A DNA stretch of 64,000 bases from Microbacterium sp. JZ31 (GCF_016805985.1 NZ_CP017661.1:1736001-1800000), one strand, 5' to 3'. Shown: positions 8,721-18,552, counted from the stretch's first letter. Numbers and translations: made by a program. The notes: generated by a model from the letters alone, not told the origin.

Positions 8721-9847
8721 GATGCCCCCAGCGGCACGAGCAGGTGATGAAGGGTGAGTGCGGCCGTCGCCGAGGGCAGGATGCTGTCGAGGCGGTCGAG
8801 CACGCCCCCGTGGCCCGGGAGCCAGGAGCTCATGTCCTTGATGCCGAGGTCGCGCTTGACCATGGACTCGCTGAGGTCGCCGACCGTCGCCGTCGCCATG
8901 ATGACGGCGCCGATGATGAGACCGCTCCACCACGGCAGGCCGAGCATGAAGTGGGCGAGCAGCGCACCCGCGACGAGCGACGCGAGCACGGCGCCCGCGA
9001 AGCCCTCCCACGTCTTCTTGGGGCTGATCCGGGGCGCCATGGGCGTGCGACCGAAGGAGAGGCCGGCGGCGTACGCGCCCGTGTCCGACACCACGACGAC
9101 GATGATGAACGCGAGCACCCACCATTCGCCGCCCGGTTCGCGCAGCAGAACCAGCGCCAGGCTCGCCAGGAACGTCACGTACAGCGTGATGAAGGCGCCG
9201 ACCACGACGTCGGACAGCACGTCGGCGTACACCCGCCCGTCCTGCGCCGCCATCTGCGCGAGCAGGCGCCACACGATGATGAGCGCGATCGCCGTGAACA
9301 GCATCGACCAGTGCAGCCACAGATCGCCCAGGAAGCCCGACACGAGCAGCAGCGGAACGGCGATCAGCTGCGGCACGAGGTCGACTCTGCGGCCGACTGC
9401 CTGCAGCGCGCGTGAGAGCTCGAACACGCCGAACACGACCGCGGCGGCCGCGAGCAGCACGAACGTCCACTTCACGAACACCAGCGACGCGACGGTCAGC
9501 ACGCCGATGCCGAGACCGATCGCGATCGCCACGAACAGGTCGCGCCCCGTGCGCTGCTTGATGCGCTCGTTCGCCTCGTCGAACTGGTCGCGGGCGTGCG
9601 CCGCGTGCATCTCGAACTCGTTGCGGGCGGCGCGCACGCGCGCCTGGAAGGATGCGGGCTGATCCACCTGCGGCGCGACGGGGGTCACGAGCGACTCGTG
9701 CTTCACCTCTGGCGGCGCGGCGGGCTCGGCGGAAGGAGGCGTCACGAGGCTCTGCCAGTCCGGCTCCGCGGGCGTCGCGGGACGCGCCGGCGACCCGTCG
9801 CGCGCGGGACCCGCCGCGTCGGGCGCATCAGGCTGCGGCTCGGTCAT
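8717..9847 (-). CDS. cdsA: Phosphatidate cytidylyltransferase
   Basis: Makes CDP-diacylglycerol from phosphatidate and CTP at the inner membrane, the branch point for all phospholipids. The C-terminal third has SDTGAYAAG, KKTWEGFAG and the family signature SESMVKRDLGIKD...LPGHGGVLDRLDS. There are about eight membrane helices. The 376 aa length includes an N-terminal Pro/Ala-rich cytoplasmic extension (about 1-90), which is common in actinobacteria. It lies 47 nt after frr, in the usual pyrH-frr-cdsA order. Confidence 0.95.
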   Translation of the reverse strand: MTEPQPDAPDAAGPARDGSPARPATPAEPDWQSLVTPPSAEPAAPPEVKHESLVTPVAPQVDQPASFQARVRAARNEFEMHAAHARDQFDEANERIKQRTGRDLFVAIAIGLGIGVLTVASLVFVKWTFVLLAAAAVVFGVFELSRALQAVGRRVDLVPQLIAVPLLLVSGFLGDLWLHWSMLFTAIALIIVWRLLAQMAAQDGRVYADVLSDVVVGAFITLYVTFLASLALVLLREPGGEWWVLAFIIVVVVSDTGAYAAGLSFGRTPMAPRISPKKTWEGFAGAVLASLVAGALLAHFMLGLPWWSGLIIGAVIMATATVGDLSESMVKRDLGIKDMSSWLPGHGGVLDRLDSILPSATAALTLHHLLVPLGAS

Positions 9848-9893
9848 GACTTCCCCTCACCCGCCTCGGACGCGAAGAGCGACACACACGGCA

Positions 9894-10448
9894 TCAGACC
9901 TCGAGAAGCTCTGCCTCTTTGTGCTTCAGGGCCTCGTCGATCTTGTCGACGTGGGCCTTCGTGATCGCGTCGAGCTCCTTCTCGCCGCGCACGATGTCGT
10001 CCTCGCCGATCTCGTCCTTCAGCGAGTCGAGGTCGTCCTTGATCTGGCGTCGGATGCCGCGGATGCGCACCTTCGCGTCCTCGCCCTTCGCGCGGACGAG
10101 CTTGACGAACTCCTTGCGGCGCTCGGAGGTCAGCTCCGGCATCGTGATGCGGATCATGTTGCCGTCGTTGCTCGGGTTCGCGCCGAGGTTCGGCATGTCG
10201 CGGATCGCGTCCTCGATCGCCTTGAGCGCGGACTTGTCGTACGGCGTGACGATCAGCGTGCGGGCCTCGGGGTTGGCGAGCGACGCGAGCTGCTGCAGCG
10301 GCGTGGGCGTGCCGTAGTAGTCGACGAGGACCTTCTGGAACAGCTGCGGGTTCGCACGACCGGTGCGGACCGTCGAGAAGTCCTCCTTGGCCGCGTCGAC
10401 GGCCCGGTCCATGCGGGAGGTGGCTTCGGCGAGGACGTCCGCGATCAC
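9894..10448 (-). CDS. frr: Ribosome recycling factor
   Basis: Splits post-termination 70S ribosomes together with EF-G. The 184 aa product starts [14 protein letters not shown] and contains the conserved [11 protein letters not shown] and the [15 protein letters not shown] region. The GTG at 10448 is preferred over an in-frame ATG 15 nt upstream: it matches the normal 184-185 aa length and has TGGAG just before it. It lies downstream of pyrH with a 78-nt gap and is probably co-transcribed with pyrH and cdsA. Confidence 0.96.
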   Translation of the reverse strand: MIADVLAEATSRMDRAVDAAKEDFSTVRTGRANPQLFQKVLVDYYGTPTPLQQLASLANPEARTLIVTPYDKSALKAIEDAIRDMPNLGANPSNDGNMIRITMPELTSERRKEFVKLVRAKGEDAKVRIRGIRRQIKDDLDSLKDEIGEDDIVRGEKELDAITKAHVDKIDEALKHKEAELLEV

Positions 10449-10526
10449 GGTGGCTCCATTCATCAGGTGGTACTCAGAGGAAGTTTAATGTGCCCGCCGC
10501 GACGCGCCGGCGGGCAACGCCGCGCG

Positions 10527-11246
10527 TCAGGTCGTGACGAGCGTGCCGATCTTCTCGCCCAGCAGCGCCTTCGTGACGTTGCCGGCGGGCTCCATGCCGA
10601 ACACCCGCATGTCGATCCGGTTGTCCATGCACAGGCTGAACGCGGTCGAGTCGACCACCTTGAGGCCCTGCACGAGCGCGTCCGCGTAGCTGACGGTGTC
10701 GAGCTTCGTCGCGGTGGGATCCGTGCGGGGGTCGGCGGTGTAGACGCCGTCCACGCCGTTCTTGGCGACCAGCACCTCGTCGGCGCCGATCTCGAGCGCG
10801 CGCTGCGCCGCGACCGTGTCGGTCGAGAAGTACGGCAGGCCGGCGCCGGCGCCGAAGATCACGACGCGCCCCTTCTCCATGTGCCGCTGCGCGCGACGCG
10901 GGATATAGGGCTCGGCGACCTGGGTCATGGAGATCGCGGACTGCACGCGCGTGGCGGCGCCCGCCTGCTCCAGGAAGTCCTGCAGGGCGAGGGCGTTCAT
11001 GACGGTGCCGAGCATGCCCATGTAGTCGGCACGGCCTCGGTCCATCCCGCGCTGGCTCAGCTCCGCGCCGCGGAAGAAGTTGCCGCCGCCGACGACGACC
11101 GCGATCTCGACGCTCTCGGTGGCCGCTGCGATCTCGCGCGCGATCTGGCTGACGACATCCGGATTCACGCCCAGCTGGCCGGCGCCGAACGCCTCGCCGG
11201 AGAGCTTCAGCAGGACGCGGCGGCGCCCGGTCTTCTCATTGGTCAC
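10527..11246 (-). CDS. pyrH: Uridylate kinase
   Basis: Phosphorylates UMP to UDP with ATP; hexameric amino-acid-kinase fold. Seen in the 239 aa product are [13 protein letters not shown] at the N-terminus (phosphate-binding lysine), [11 protein letters not shown], the UMP-binding region around [13 protein letters not shown], and [11 protein letters not shown] near the end. It is the third gene of the rpsB-tsf-pyrH-frr order, but a strong hairpin terminator between tsf and pyrH suggests that it also has its own promoter. Confidence 0.96.
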   Translation of the reverse strand: MTNEKTGRRRVLLKLSGEAFGAGQLGVNPDVVSQIAREIAAATESVEIAVVVGGGNFFRGAELSQRGMDRGRADYMGMLGTVMNALALQDFLEQAGAATRVQSAISMTQVAEPYIPRRAQRHMEKGRVVIFGAGAGLPYFSTDTVAAQRALEIGADEVLVAKNGVDGVYTADPRTDPTATKLDTVSYADALVQGLKVVDSTAFSLCMDNRIDMRVFGMEPAGNVTKALLGEKIGTLVTT

Positions 11247-11327
11247 GTGTCTTCCTCTCGTCGCGTTCCTACGCTACCGGTGACGGCCGGATCCGCCCCG
11301 CGCGGTCGGATCGGCCGCCCGCGCGCG

Positions 11328-11364
11328 GAAAAGGGGCCCGGATCCGGATGGATCCGAGCCCCTT
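11328..11364 (-). terminator. Rho-independent terminator after tsf
   Basis: Arms 11331-11345 (AAGGGGCCCGGATCC) and 11350-11364 (GGATCCGAGCCCCTT) pair with one mismatch around a GGAT loop. Read on the reverse strand, the stem is followed by TTTTCC. It sits 11 nt past the tsf stop codon and should end the rpsB-tsf transcript before pyrH. Confidence 0.85.
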
Positions 11365-11374
11365 CAGACGCCTG

Positions 11375-12202
11375 TCAGGCGCCGACCTTGAAGCGGACGA
11401 AGCCCGTGACGGTGATGCCGGCGGCGTCGGCCACCTGCTTCACCGACTGCTTGTCGTCCTTCGCGTACGCCTGGTCGAGCAGGGCGACCTGCTTGAAGTA
11501 GGCGTTCAGGCGACCCTCGACGATCTTCGGAAGGGCGGCCTCCGGCTTGCCCTCCTGACGCGTGAGCTCGGTGACGAGCGTGCGCTCCTTCTCGACCTCG
11601 GCCTCGGGCACCTCGTCGCGCGTGAGGTACGACGGGTTGGCGAACGAGATGTGCTGCGCGATGCTGCGCGCCGTCTCGGCGTCCGCACCGGAGTACGCGA
11701 CCGCGACGCCGACCTGCGGGGGCAGGTCCTTGCTGGTCTTGTGCAGGTACACCTGGAAGGCGTCGCCGGACAGGGTGCGCACGCGGCGCAGCTCGACCTT
11801 CTCGCCGATGATGGCGGCCTCGTCCGAGATCAGCTGGTCGACCGTCTGGTCGCCCGCGGGGGCGGCCAGCGCGGCCTCGGCCGAGTCGGCGCCGACGGCG
11901 GCGGCCGCGTCGGCCACCTTGTCGGCCAGCGCGATGAAGCGGTCGTTCTTCGCCACGAAGTCGGTCTCGCACGCGAGCTCGATCAGCGTGACCTTGCCGT
12001 CCTGCTCGCGCGCGGCGACGAGGCCCTCGCTCGTGGAGCGGTCGGCACGCTTCGCGTTGCCCTTCGCGCCCTTGAGGCGGAGGATCTCGGTGGCCTTCTC
12101 GACGTCGCCGTCGGCCTCCTCGAGCGCCTTCTTGGTGTCGACCATGCCCGTGCCGAGCTGCTCGCGCAGCGCCTTGATGTCGGCGATGGTGAAGTTGGCC
12201 AT
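11375..12202 (-). CDS. tsf: Elongation factor Ts
   Basis: Exchanges GDP for GTP on EF-Tu. The 275 aa product has the N-terminal helical domain MANFTIADIKALREQLGTGMVDTKKALEEADGD split here only by family variation, the TDFVAKND motif that contacts EF-Tu (about residue 80), and the actinobacterial C-terminal end TGFVRFKVGA. It follows rpsB by 48 nt on the same strand, and a hairpin terminator lies just beyond its stop. Confidence 0.96.
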   Translation of the reverse strand: MANFTIADIKALREQLGTGMVDTKKALEEADGDVEKATEILRLKGAKGNAKRADRSTSEGLVAAREQDGKVTLIELACETDFVAKNDRFIALADKVADAAAAVGADSAEAALAAPAGDQTVDQLISDEAAIIGEKVELRRVRTLSGDAFQVYLHKTSKDLPPQVGVAVAYSGADAETARSIAQHISFANPSYLTRDEVPEAEVEKERTLVTELTRQEGKPEAALPKIVEGRLNAYFKQVALLDQAYAKDDKQSVKQVADAAGITVTGFVRFKVGA

Positions 12203-12250
12203 TGGTTGCTGGCTCCTCAGGTTCGGTGGATCCGATCGGATCCGGACGAC

Positions 12251-13102
12251 TTACTTCTCGGTGGTTTCGGCGGCCTCGGCCTCGGCCGGAGCCTCGGTCT
12301 CGGCGGGAGCCTCGGCGGCGGGCGCCTCGGCCTCGGCGACCTCGGTCTCGGCCGGGGTCTCGAGGAGCTCGCGCTCCCACTCGGCCAGCGGCTCGGCGTC
12401 GCCCTCGGGGTTGTGCTTCTGCTGCAGGCCCTCGGCCGCGGCGTCGGCGATGATGCGCGTCAGCAGGCCGACCGAGCGGATGGCGTCGTCGTTGCCCGGG
12501 ATCGGGTACTGCAGGTCGTCGGGGTCGACGTTCGTGTCGAGGATGCCGATGACGGGGATGCCGAGCTTCTTGGCCTCGTCGATCGCGAGGTGCTCGCGCT
12601 TGGCGTCGACGACCCACAGGGCCGACGGCGTCTTGGTGAGGTTGCGGATGCCGCCCAGCGACTTGTGCAGCTTGTCGAGCTCGCGCTTCTTGAGCAGCAG
12701 CTCCTTCTTGGTGAAGCCGGTGCCGGCCGGGTCCTCGAAGTCGAGCTCCTCGAGCTCCTTCATGCGCGCGAGACGCTTCGACACGGTCTGGAAGTTGGTC
12801 AGCAGACCACCGAGCCAGCGCTCGTTGACGTAGGGCTGGCCGACGCGCGTCGCCTGCTCGGCGAGCACCTCCTGGGCCTGCTTCTTCGTGCCGACGAACA
12901 GCACGGTGCCGCCGCGGGCGACGGTCTCCTTGACGAAGTCGTACGCCTTGTCGATGTAGGTGAGCGACTGCTGGAGGTCGATGATGTGGATGCCGCTGCG
13001 CTCCGTCAGGATGAAGCGCTTGACCTTCGGGTTCCACCGACGGGTCTGGTGTCCGAAGTGCACGCCGCTGTCGAGCAGCTGGCGGATGGTGACCACAGCC
13101 AT
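12251..13102 (-). CDS. rpsB: 30S ribosomal protein S2
   Basis: Small-subunit protein S2, needed for S1 and mRNA placement. The start [19 protein letters not shown] is exact for the family and AAGGAGAAA lies 5 nt upstream. Later motifs are [13 protein letters not shown] and [18 protein letters not shown]. The 283 aa protein carries an Ala/Glu-rich acidic tail of about 45 residues, typical of this group. A longer in-frame extension upstream has no S2 similarity and was rejected. Confidence 0.97.
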   Translation of the reverse strand: MAVVTIRQLLDSGVHFGHQTRRWNPKVKRFILTERSGIHIIDLQQSLTYIDKAYDFVKETVARGGTVLFVGTKKQAQEVLAEQATRVGQPYVNERWLGGLLTNFQTVSKRLARMKELEELDFEDPAGTGFTKKELLLKKRELDKLHKSLGGIRNLTKTPSALWVVDAKREHLAIDEAKKLGIPVIGILDTNVDPDDLQYPIPGNDDAIRSVGLLTRIIADAAAEGLQQKHNPEGDAEPLAEWERELLETPAETEVAEAEAPAAEAPAETEAPAEAEAAETTEK

Positions 13103-13461
13103 GGTCTTTCTCCTTGTTTCGGGCAGGACGGCCGAGCCGGTTCCTGCCATTGCGGTTGATCTGCCGGTTGGTCGACCGGCGAGCCTGGTGCCCGGCGCAC
13201 TACCGCCCTCTGGGAGGGACCGATGGGAGTGGATGCCGCGACGCTCATCCGAAGACGAGGAGTCGCTCTGGGCACGCGGAGTCATCCCGATGCACGGGAT
13301 GCGACCTCCAGTGTATCAGTGCGGGGTGCGCTCGCCGCGCCGCGGCGAGCGGCGTTCATCCGGCGTTCGTCCTGTCGTCCACAGCCCCGGACGACCCCGC
13401 CGCGACTCGCTCGCCGGGGGATCCAGCCGCCATATGGCGCCAGCGGCTGCACGCTGATGGC
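13103..13461. promoter_or_regulatory. Gene-free stretch with a likely rpsB promoter and leader
   Basis: No gene is seen here. On the reverse strand TGATACACT (rc of 13310-13318) looks like an extended -10 element (TG-N-TACACT). It would place transcription start near 13304 and give rpsB a leader of about 200 nt. No good -35 is visible. Leaders of rpsB are often autoregulated by S2, but I cannot identify a defined S2 site. Confidence 0.4.
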
Positions 13462-13982
13462 ATGAGTGCCCTGGCCCGCCGCGTCCTGACGTCCCTGCGC
13501 GCCGGCGCGATCCTGCTGGTCGCGCCGGCGGGGGCCGCCGCTGCGCCCGCTCCGGAGTCGCGCATCGAGACGGCGGAGGTCTGGATCTGGCCCGTGCCGG
13601 GCGGCGTACGGCTCGTGGCGCCGTACGTCGCGCCGCGCACGCCTACGGCCCCGGCCACCGCGGCGTGGACGTGGCCGCCGAGGTCGGATCGGATGCGCTC
13701 GCGCCCGCATCCGGGACCGTCGCGTTCTCGGGCACGGTCGTCGACCGGCCGCTGCTCACGATCGACCACGGCGGGGGACTCGTCACGACGCTGGAGCCCG
13801 TGCTGTCCGACCTCTCCCCCGGCGATGCGGTCTCGCGCGGCGACGTGGTCGGTCAGGTGGCGGCAGGCGGCCACGCGGCGCCCGGATCGCTGCACCTCGG
13901 GGTGCGGCTGAACGGCGAGTACGTCAACCCGCTGCTGCTGCTCGGCGGCGTGCCGCGCGCGGTGCTGCTGCCGTGCTGCTGA
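13462..13982 (+). pseudogene. M23 family (LytM-like) peptidase with a single-base frameshift
   Basis: Reads as a short secreted M23 protein of about 173 aa if one base is restored. The first part, MSALARRVLTSLRAGAILL, has a signal-type hydrophobic stretch and leads to WPVPGGVRLVAPYVAP. The frame then shifts by one near 13635 and continues as HAYGPGHRGVDVAAE, APASGTVAFSGTV and GSLHLGVRLNGEYVNPLLLL. The zinc-ligand pair H-x(3)-D is present (HRGVD), but the usual H-x-H reads S-L-H. In many short actinobacterial M23 paralogs this position is also not His, so activity is uncertain even with the frame repaired. The gap may be real or a sequence error. Confidence 0.75.
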
Positions 13983-13992
13983 CGCGTCGGGG

Positions 13993-14898
13993 TCAGGCGC
14001 GAGGGTGGGCGAGCCGGTAGGCGGCGGCGAGGCGCTCGGACGACACGTGCGTGTAGATCTGCGTGGTGCCGAGGCTCGCGTGCCCGAGCAACTCCTGCAC
14101 CGCACGCAGGTCGGCGCCGCCGTCGAGGAGGTGCGTCGCGGCCGAGTGCCGCAGCGTGTGCGGCCCGACGGCGCTCGAGCCCACGGCGGGGCCCACCTCG
14201 CGGGTGACGAGGTCGTACGCGGCGCGGGCGCCCAGCCGTCCGCCGCGGATACCGAGGAAGAGCGCCGGTCCGGATGATCCGCTGCCCCGAGCGGCGAGAG
14301 CCGGTCGGGCGCGCGTCAGGTAGGCGCCGAGGGCGCGCTGGGCGGGCGCCCCGAACGGCACGACGCGCTCCTTGGCCCCCTTGCCCAGCACGCGCACCGT
14401 GCCGCGGTCGAGGTCGGCGTCGTCGACGTCGAGCCCGCATAGCTCGGACACGCGGATGCCCGACCCGTACAGCACCTCGAGCACGGCGTGGTCGCGCAGC
14501 GCGACCGGGTCGCCGTCCTGCGCCCTGCGCTCGAGCCTGTCCAGGACGTCGCGCAGCGCATCGGCCGTCGCGACGTGCGGCAGCGTGCGGCCGCGCTTGG
14601 GGGCCACGAGGCGCAGGCTGGGGTCGACCGGGACCAGGTCCTCCTCGTGCGCCCAGCGGAAGAAGGTGCGCGCCGACGACGTGCGCCGCGCGACCGTGGA
14701 TCGCTCGTCGCCGCGCTTCGTCGCCTGCCACAGCCACTCGCGCAGGTGCTCGAGGTCGATGTCGGCGAGCTCGATGTCCCCCGTGACCTGGACGAGCCCG
14801 CGCAGGTCGTTGCGATACGCGCGCACGGTCGCGGGCGAGAGCCGGCGCACCTTCTCGAGGTGCGTGGCGAACGCCTCGGTCGCGCGGGAGATCAGCAC
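13993..14898 (-). CDS. xerC: Tyrosine recombinase XerC
   Basis: Resolves chromosome dimers at dif together with XerD. The 301 aa protein has an N-terminal core-binding domain (about 1-90) and a catalytic domain with R in [10 protein letters not shown] in [13 protein letters not shown]-x-x-R in [15 protein letters not shown], and the nucleophile in [13 protein letters not shown]. Length and motifs match housekeeping XerC, not a phage integrase. The usual neighbour order dprA-xerC is kept on this strand, with a small opposite-strand gene between them. It is therefore not the integrase of the adjacent island. Confidence 0.9.
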   Translation of the reverse strand: MLISRATEAFATHLEKVRRLSPATVRAYRNDLRGLVQVTGDIELADIDLEHLREWLWQATKRGDERSTVARRTSSARTFFRWAHEEDLVPVDPSLRLVAPKRGRTLPHVATADALRDVLDRLERRAQDGDPVALRDHAVLEVLYGSGIRVSELCGLDVDDADLDRGTVRVLGKGAKERVVPFGAPAQRALGAYLTRARPALAARGSGSSGPALFLGIRGGRLGARAAYDLVTREVGPAVGSSAVGPHTLRHSAATHLLDGGADLRAVQELLGHASLGTTQIYTHVSSERLAAAYRLAHPRA

Positions 14899-14989
14899 GT
14901 CTCCAGCTTCGCGCGCGCCGGGGCGATCCGGCGCGCGACCCGCCCGTCAACCCGTGGCCGCGATCGCTCGCGGCGGGCAGGATGGCGCA

Positions 14990-15523
14990 ATGGAGACGAC
15001 CGAGTACGTCTGGTCGGGGACGCGCGGGCCGAGCCTCGAGCGGCTCTCGCTCACCCAGCACGGATCCGTGCGGGCGCGCGCTCGGGTCGAGCTCGCGGAC
15101 ACGACCTACGAGTACGAGGCCGTGCTGGATGCGGAGTGGGTCTTCCGCGCGCTGCGGGTCGAGACCGGCGACGGCCGCTCCCTCGAGCTGCGTCACGACG
15201 CATCGGGCTGGTGGACGGAGAACCGGATGGTGCGGCCCGACCTGGGCGATGCCGTCGACATCGATCTGTCGTTCAGCCCGTTCACCAACACCCTGCCGAT
15301 CCGGCGCCTGGATATCCCGGTCGGCGGCGAGGTCGAGATCGTCACCGCCTATGTCGCCAGCCCCTCGCTCGCGGTGCTGCCCGACCCGCAGCGCTACACG
15401 CGCCTGACGGCCGACCGGTACCTCTACGAGTCGCTCGACAGCGACTTCGAGCGGGAGATCCTCGTCGACGCCGACGGGATGGTGCTCGACTACCCCGGTC
15501 TGTTCACGCGTCAGCCGGCCTAG
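14990..15523 (+). CDS. Putative glycolipid-binding-domain protein
   Basis: The 177 aa product resembles the putative glycolipid-binding family (PF06475 as I recall it): METTEYVWSGTRGPSLERL, then EYEAVLDAEWVFRALRVE, WWTENRMVRPDLGDAVDIDLSFSPFTNTLPIRR and YESLDSDFEREILVDADGMVLDYPGLF. These are repeated beta strands with conserved aromatic residues. No signal or membrane segment is seen, so it is likely cytoplasmic. The start is set at the ATG at 14990 because CAGGAT (14978-14983) lies exactly 6 nt upstream as a -10-like element, suggesting a leaderless mRNA; no ribosome site is seen. Confidence 0.72.
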   Translation: METTEYVWSGTRGPSLERLSLTQHGSVRARARVELADTTYEYEAVLDAEWVFRALRVETGDGRSLELRHDASGWWTENRMVRPDLGDAVDIDLSFSPFTNTLPIRRLDIPVGGEVEIVTAYVASPSLAVLPDPQRYTRLTADRYLYESLDSDFEREILVDADGMVLDYPGLFTRQPA

Positions 15524-15652
15524 GCGGCGCACGCGAACGCGCCGGCGCAGGCGGCGCGCGCTCAGGCATCGGCGGGGGCGGCCGCGGGGAGCTCATCCGT
15601 GGGCCGTTGCGGGTGTGGGTGCATGCATCGTCGCCGCGTCCTCGTCGCATGC

Positions 15653-16038
15653 TCACCCCGTCCGTCCGAGTCGCCCTCCCTCGAGCGACGACTCGATCCG
15701 GCCATCGAGCTCGAGCAGCCCGAGCTCGGCCTGCACCTCGGACAGCGACATGCCGCAGCGGCGGGCGATGTCGTCGAGCGTGCGCCACGCGCGGGTGCCG
15801 AGCCCGTCGAGCACGCGGATCGTCTCCGGACGCGGGCGGTCCTCGCCCCGGCGTCCCGCCTCCCGCGCGTCCCACTCCCCGATCAGCTCTCGCACGTCCG
15901 ACGCACTCGTCACACACGTCGCGTCGAATTCGCGCATGAGGCGATGACAGCCCTCCGAGGTCGCGCTCGTGACCGGCCCCGGCACCGCGCCGAGCGGGCG
16001 ACCGAGGGCGGCGGCGTGCCCGCGGTGTTCAGGGATCC
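15653..16038 (-). pseudogene. dprA: DprA C-terminal remnant (5' two thirds missing, one frameshift)
   Basis: DprA loads RecA on incoming single-stranded DNA during transformation. Only the C-terminal third remains. On the reverse strand, GSLNTA, then after a lost base near 16018 GHAAALGRPLGAVPGPVTSATSEGC, which closes the Rossmann domain, and a winged-helix tail (WRTLDDIARRCGMSLSEVQAELGLLELDGRI). Similarity stops at the GGATCC at 16033-16038, where an opposite-strand terminase fragment begins. The missing N-terminal part is not at the other end of the island, so sequence was deleted as well as inserted. It cannot give a working protein. Confidence 0.88.
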
Positions 16039-16832
16039 GAGTGGTCCGCGTCGCGCGAGGATGCGCTGACCGAATCAGCGGTGTGGGCGAAGACCAATCC
16101 GTCGCTGGGAACGGTGATCCGAGAGGACAAGATTGTTGACGAGTTGAACGCGCTGCAGGCCCGGCCGGATGTGTTCCGGCGTGAGCGTCTCGGCGAGTGG
16201 GGCCGCTCCGGTGATCGAGCTCTCGCCCTCGACGAGTCGCAGTGGGCTGCCGGGCATTTGCCTGAGGAGAACTGGCCGGAGCGGGATGAGGCGTACTCGT
16301 TCAAGCACGGGGACGTGCGCGTCATCGGCGTCGACTGCACGTTCAATGCCGAGATGACCACCCTCACCGAGATGGTTCCGCTCGTGGGCAACCGCGTCGG
16401 CATACGAGTCCTCGATGCTGGTCCCGGCCTCGAGTGGGTGGCTAGGGTGCTCGGCGAGGTTCGAGAAGAGACGGCGCATATCAAGGTCGTCTTGGATCCG
16501 GCCCGTACCGGCGACCTGACTCCGGACCTCCGTGAAGTAGGTATCAGCGATGCCGAGCGCCGGCGTCGTGTGGAACTAGCCACGGGTCGTGACCTGACGC
16601 TGGCGTGCGAAGCGCTCGTGCGTCAGGTCCGGGAGGGCCACGCGGTGCACAACGACCCACGTTGGACGCGGCTGCCGCTGCAGCGACCCGATCAACGTTC
16701 GACGACGGGAAGGGATGGAAGCTCGTCGGCATCGACGGGGCCGACGTCTCACCCCTCATCGCTGCAGCCCTCGCGCTCCGGGCACTACGGGGCCTTCCGC
16801 CTTCTCGCGGTAAGCAGCGACTCATCTACTGA
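16033..16832 (+). pseudogene. Phage terminase large subunit, C-terminal fragment with frameshift
   Basis: Terminase large subunits cut and package phage DNA. This fragment starts abruptly at the island edge with EWSASREDALTESAVWAKTNPSLG and continues through FRRERLGEWG and the nuclease strand VRVIGVDCTFN, with a metal-binding aspartate. After HNDP the frame shifts by one in a CCC run (16656-16658) and goes on as TLDAAAAAATRST...GADVSPLIAAALALRAL, the usual end of the nuclease domain. The ATPase half with Walker motifs is missing. It is therefore non-functional, but it marks the island as phage-derived. Confidence 0.82.
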
Positions 16833-16912
16833 ACGGCCCGGTGGTGCGGCTCTTATGTCGGAGCCTCGTGCGAGCATTCGGCTCATCGGCACAATCAAGG
16901 AAAGGTCAATCG

Positions 16913-17041
16913 GTGGCTAGCGACTACGACGTTCGGCAGATCCTCAACGAGATGCGTGAGCAGACGAAGCTCTTGAAGGAAATCAAGACCGCTATAGAGG
17001 GCGTCGAGCGCGCCGTTTACGATGTGGCGCCTGGGTCATGA
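16913..17041 (+). CDS. Small helical protein, island
   Basis: A 42 aa product, VASDYDVRQILNEMREQTKLLKEIKTAIEGVERAVYD split only for length here, predicted to be one long amphipathic helix. The GTG start is chosen because AAGGAAAGG lies 5-13 nt upstream; the longer frame upstream has no protein character. Its stop overlaps the next start by 4 nt (ATGA), which supports translation. Function unknown; position after a terminase fragment suggests phage origin. Confidence 0.55.
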   Translation: MASDYDVRQILNEMREQTKLLKEIKTAIEGVERAVYDVAPGS

Positions 17042-17448
17042 GCGACGGCTTCATTTGGCGTGACGCCGAGGTCACCTACCCGGACTGGAACGGCACAGCT
17101 CAACTAGACGAAAAGATGACAGGCAAGACCCCAGAGCATGTCGTCGGGCTGGATCCCGACGAGTGGTCCGTCATTGGATTCGACATCGGCGGGGGCGAGA
17201 CGCGGCACGAGCTTCACGTCATTGCGGTCCATCGCGAGGACATGCTCGATGGGGGTGACGTCTACCCGCGCATCGCGGAGGCGAATGGCGGCGAGATCCC
17301 CGCGACGGAGTTCCTCGTGCACGACGTAGACCCGTACGAGTTCCTGCGGGCGATCACGCACATGTTCGAGTTGCGGATGCGGGTGCGCGGCACACGGGAC
17401 TTCCCGATCCGGATCGTGCGCCAGTCCGACATCCCTGAGCAGGAGTAA
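17038..17448 (+). CDS. Phage-type hypothetical protein
   Basis: The 136 aa acidic protein starts MSDGFIWRDAEVTYPDWNG and contains GLDPDEWSVIGFDIGGGE, HELHVIAVHREDML and FRMRVRG-like strands (ELRMRVRGTRDFPIRIV). It looks like a small soluble alpha/beta protein. It overlaps the preceding small gene by 4 nt and is followed after 4 nt by a membrane protein gene, so the three form one transcription unit. I do not recognise the family. Confidence 0.6.
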   Translation: MSDGFIWRDAEVTYPDWNGTAQLDEKMTGKTPEHVVGLDPDEWSVIGFDIGGGETRHELHVIAVHREDMLDGGDVYPRIAEANGGEIPATEFLVHDVDPYEFLRAITHMFELRMRVRGTRDFPIRIVRQSDIPEQE

Positions 17449-17452
17449 GCCG

Positions 17453-17800
17453 GTGGAGATGTCTGGAGAGACCTGCGCAGTCTTGAGCGCGGTATTCCCG
17501 CTCGTGCTCCTCGCGTTCATCGCGGAGCGACGCAACCTGACGATGAAGGCGAGGCGGTCCGGGCTGTTCCGGCAAATCGCCCAGTCGACCGCCGTGGCCG
17601 CGGTCGTCGGACTACCGCTCACAATCTTCGGAGTTCAGAGGGAGGGACTCGCGGGCGTGGCGGCCGTGATGGCCTGGGCTCTGTTCGGCGCGAGCGTGGC
17701 CGGACTGTTCGTTCTCACTGGCTTCCACGTGGCGACCACGGAAATCGAAGAGGATGAACCGGAGGCGGGTGGCGCGCACCGTCCCCCGCGCGGCGCGTAA
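17453..17800 (+). CDS. Small three-helix membrane protein, island
   Basis: The 115 aa product has hydrophobic segments at about 8-24 (CAVLSAVFPLVLLAFIA), 45-62 and 68-92 (GVAAVMAWALFGASVAGLF), then an acidic tail. GTG at 17453 or ATG at 17459 could start it. The preceding gene ends 4 nt upstream, and ribosomes probably pass directly. Function unknown; its short multi-helix form would fit a holin-like or accessory membrane protein, but there is no specific evidence. Confidence 0.55.
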   Translation: MEMSGETCAVLSAVFPLVLLAFIAERRNLTMKARRSGLFRQIAQSTAVAAVVGLPLTIFGVQREGLAGVAAVMAWALFGASVAGLFVLTGFHVATTEIEEDEPEAGGAHRPPRGA

Positions 17801-17862
17801 GAGGAAGCTTCGCGCTCGCCAATCATCGTCCATGCCCCGCCGACTCCCCATATGCTGTGGTC

Positions 17863-18552
17863 ATGTCGAACGGGGATGGTCCTACTGTGCAACAGCGTGA
17901 TCCATGGTTGGCTGTTCGTCACTTTCTGGGGGCGCCCGATGAGGAGATCGAGGCAGTCATCCAGGCACTCGGGGAGCCACTGCTTGGACGGGACGCTCTC
18001 GTTTCGGCTATTCAGGGGGCGGCGCCTAGCCTGAACCGCCGACTGATCAATGAAGCGCTCGGTGCAATCCTCGGCTACATCGGTGGATGGCTAGGGGCTG
18101 GAAGCCCGGGAAGCCAGGCGATCGAAGACCTGGCTGCCCAACGCACGTACCCGGATGACGAAGAGGGCGCTCTGCGGGAGAAGGCCAGGCGACTCATCTC
18201 ACGGCCTGCTATTTCTATGGCGGCAGGAGCGCTACACGCCGCTCAAACCCGAGGTCAGTTCGTCTCTCAGGTTTCGATTGGCCTGGACTTGACTCCTATC
18301 GACTGGTCAGGCGGGCCGGGCGCCGCGGTCTTGCCCACATTTCCGCTGGTGATCGATTCCTACGTTCCGACCGCACCCGACACCGAGGAGCGGGTATCTG
18401 TCGCTCTGGACATCACTGATCTCCGATCACTACGAGACGCCGTCGACGCTGCGCTATTACGTGCGCAGGCGCTACAGGAGAAGCTTGAGTCGGCAGGAAT
18501 CCTGATGTGGAATTTGACCGAAGAAGAAGAGCGAGAGGAGACCCCCGAATGA
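17863..18552 (+). CDS. Unknown soluble protein, first gene of a coupled three-gene cluster
   Basis: The 229 aa product starts MSNGDGPTVQQRDPWLAVRH. It has an alpha-helical N-terminal half (LNRRLINEALGAILGYIGGWLG), a strand-rich middle (QVSIGLDLTPIDW) and a C-terminal helix DLRSLRDAVDAALLRAQALQ before an acidic end. No membrane segment. I do not recognise a family. TATGCT at 17851-17856 lies exactly 6 nt before the ATG at 17863, suggesting a leaderless transcript; a GTG 6 nt earlier is possible. The stop overlaps the next start (ATGA). This promoter suggests the cluster is expressed independently of the upstream phage-like genes. Confidence 0.6.
   Translation: MSNGDGPTVQQRDPWLAVRHFLGAPDEEIEAVIQALGEPLLGRDALVSAIQGAAPSLNRRLINEALGAILGYIGGWLGAGSPGSQAIEDLAAQRTYPDDEEGALREKARRLISRPAISMAAGALHAAQTRGQFVSQVSIGLDLTPIDWSGGPGAAVLPTFPLVIDSYVPTAPDTEERVSVALDITDLRSLRDAVDAALLRAQALQEKLESAGILMWNLTEEEEREETPE

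Noticed and set aside
13993..14898. XerC as the integrase of the neighbouring island
   Set aside because: Length, motifs and the dprA-xerC order are those of the housekeeping recombinase, and it lies outside the island edge.
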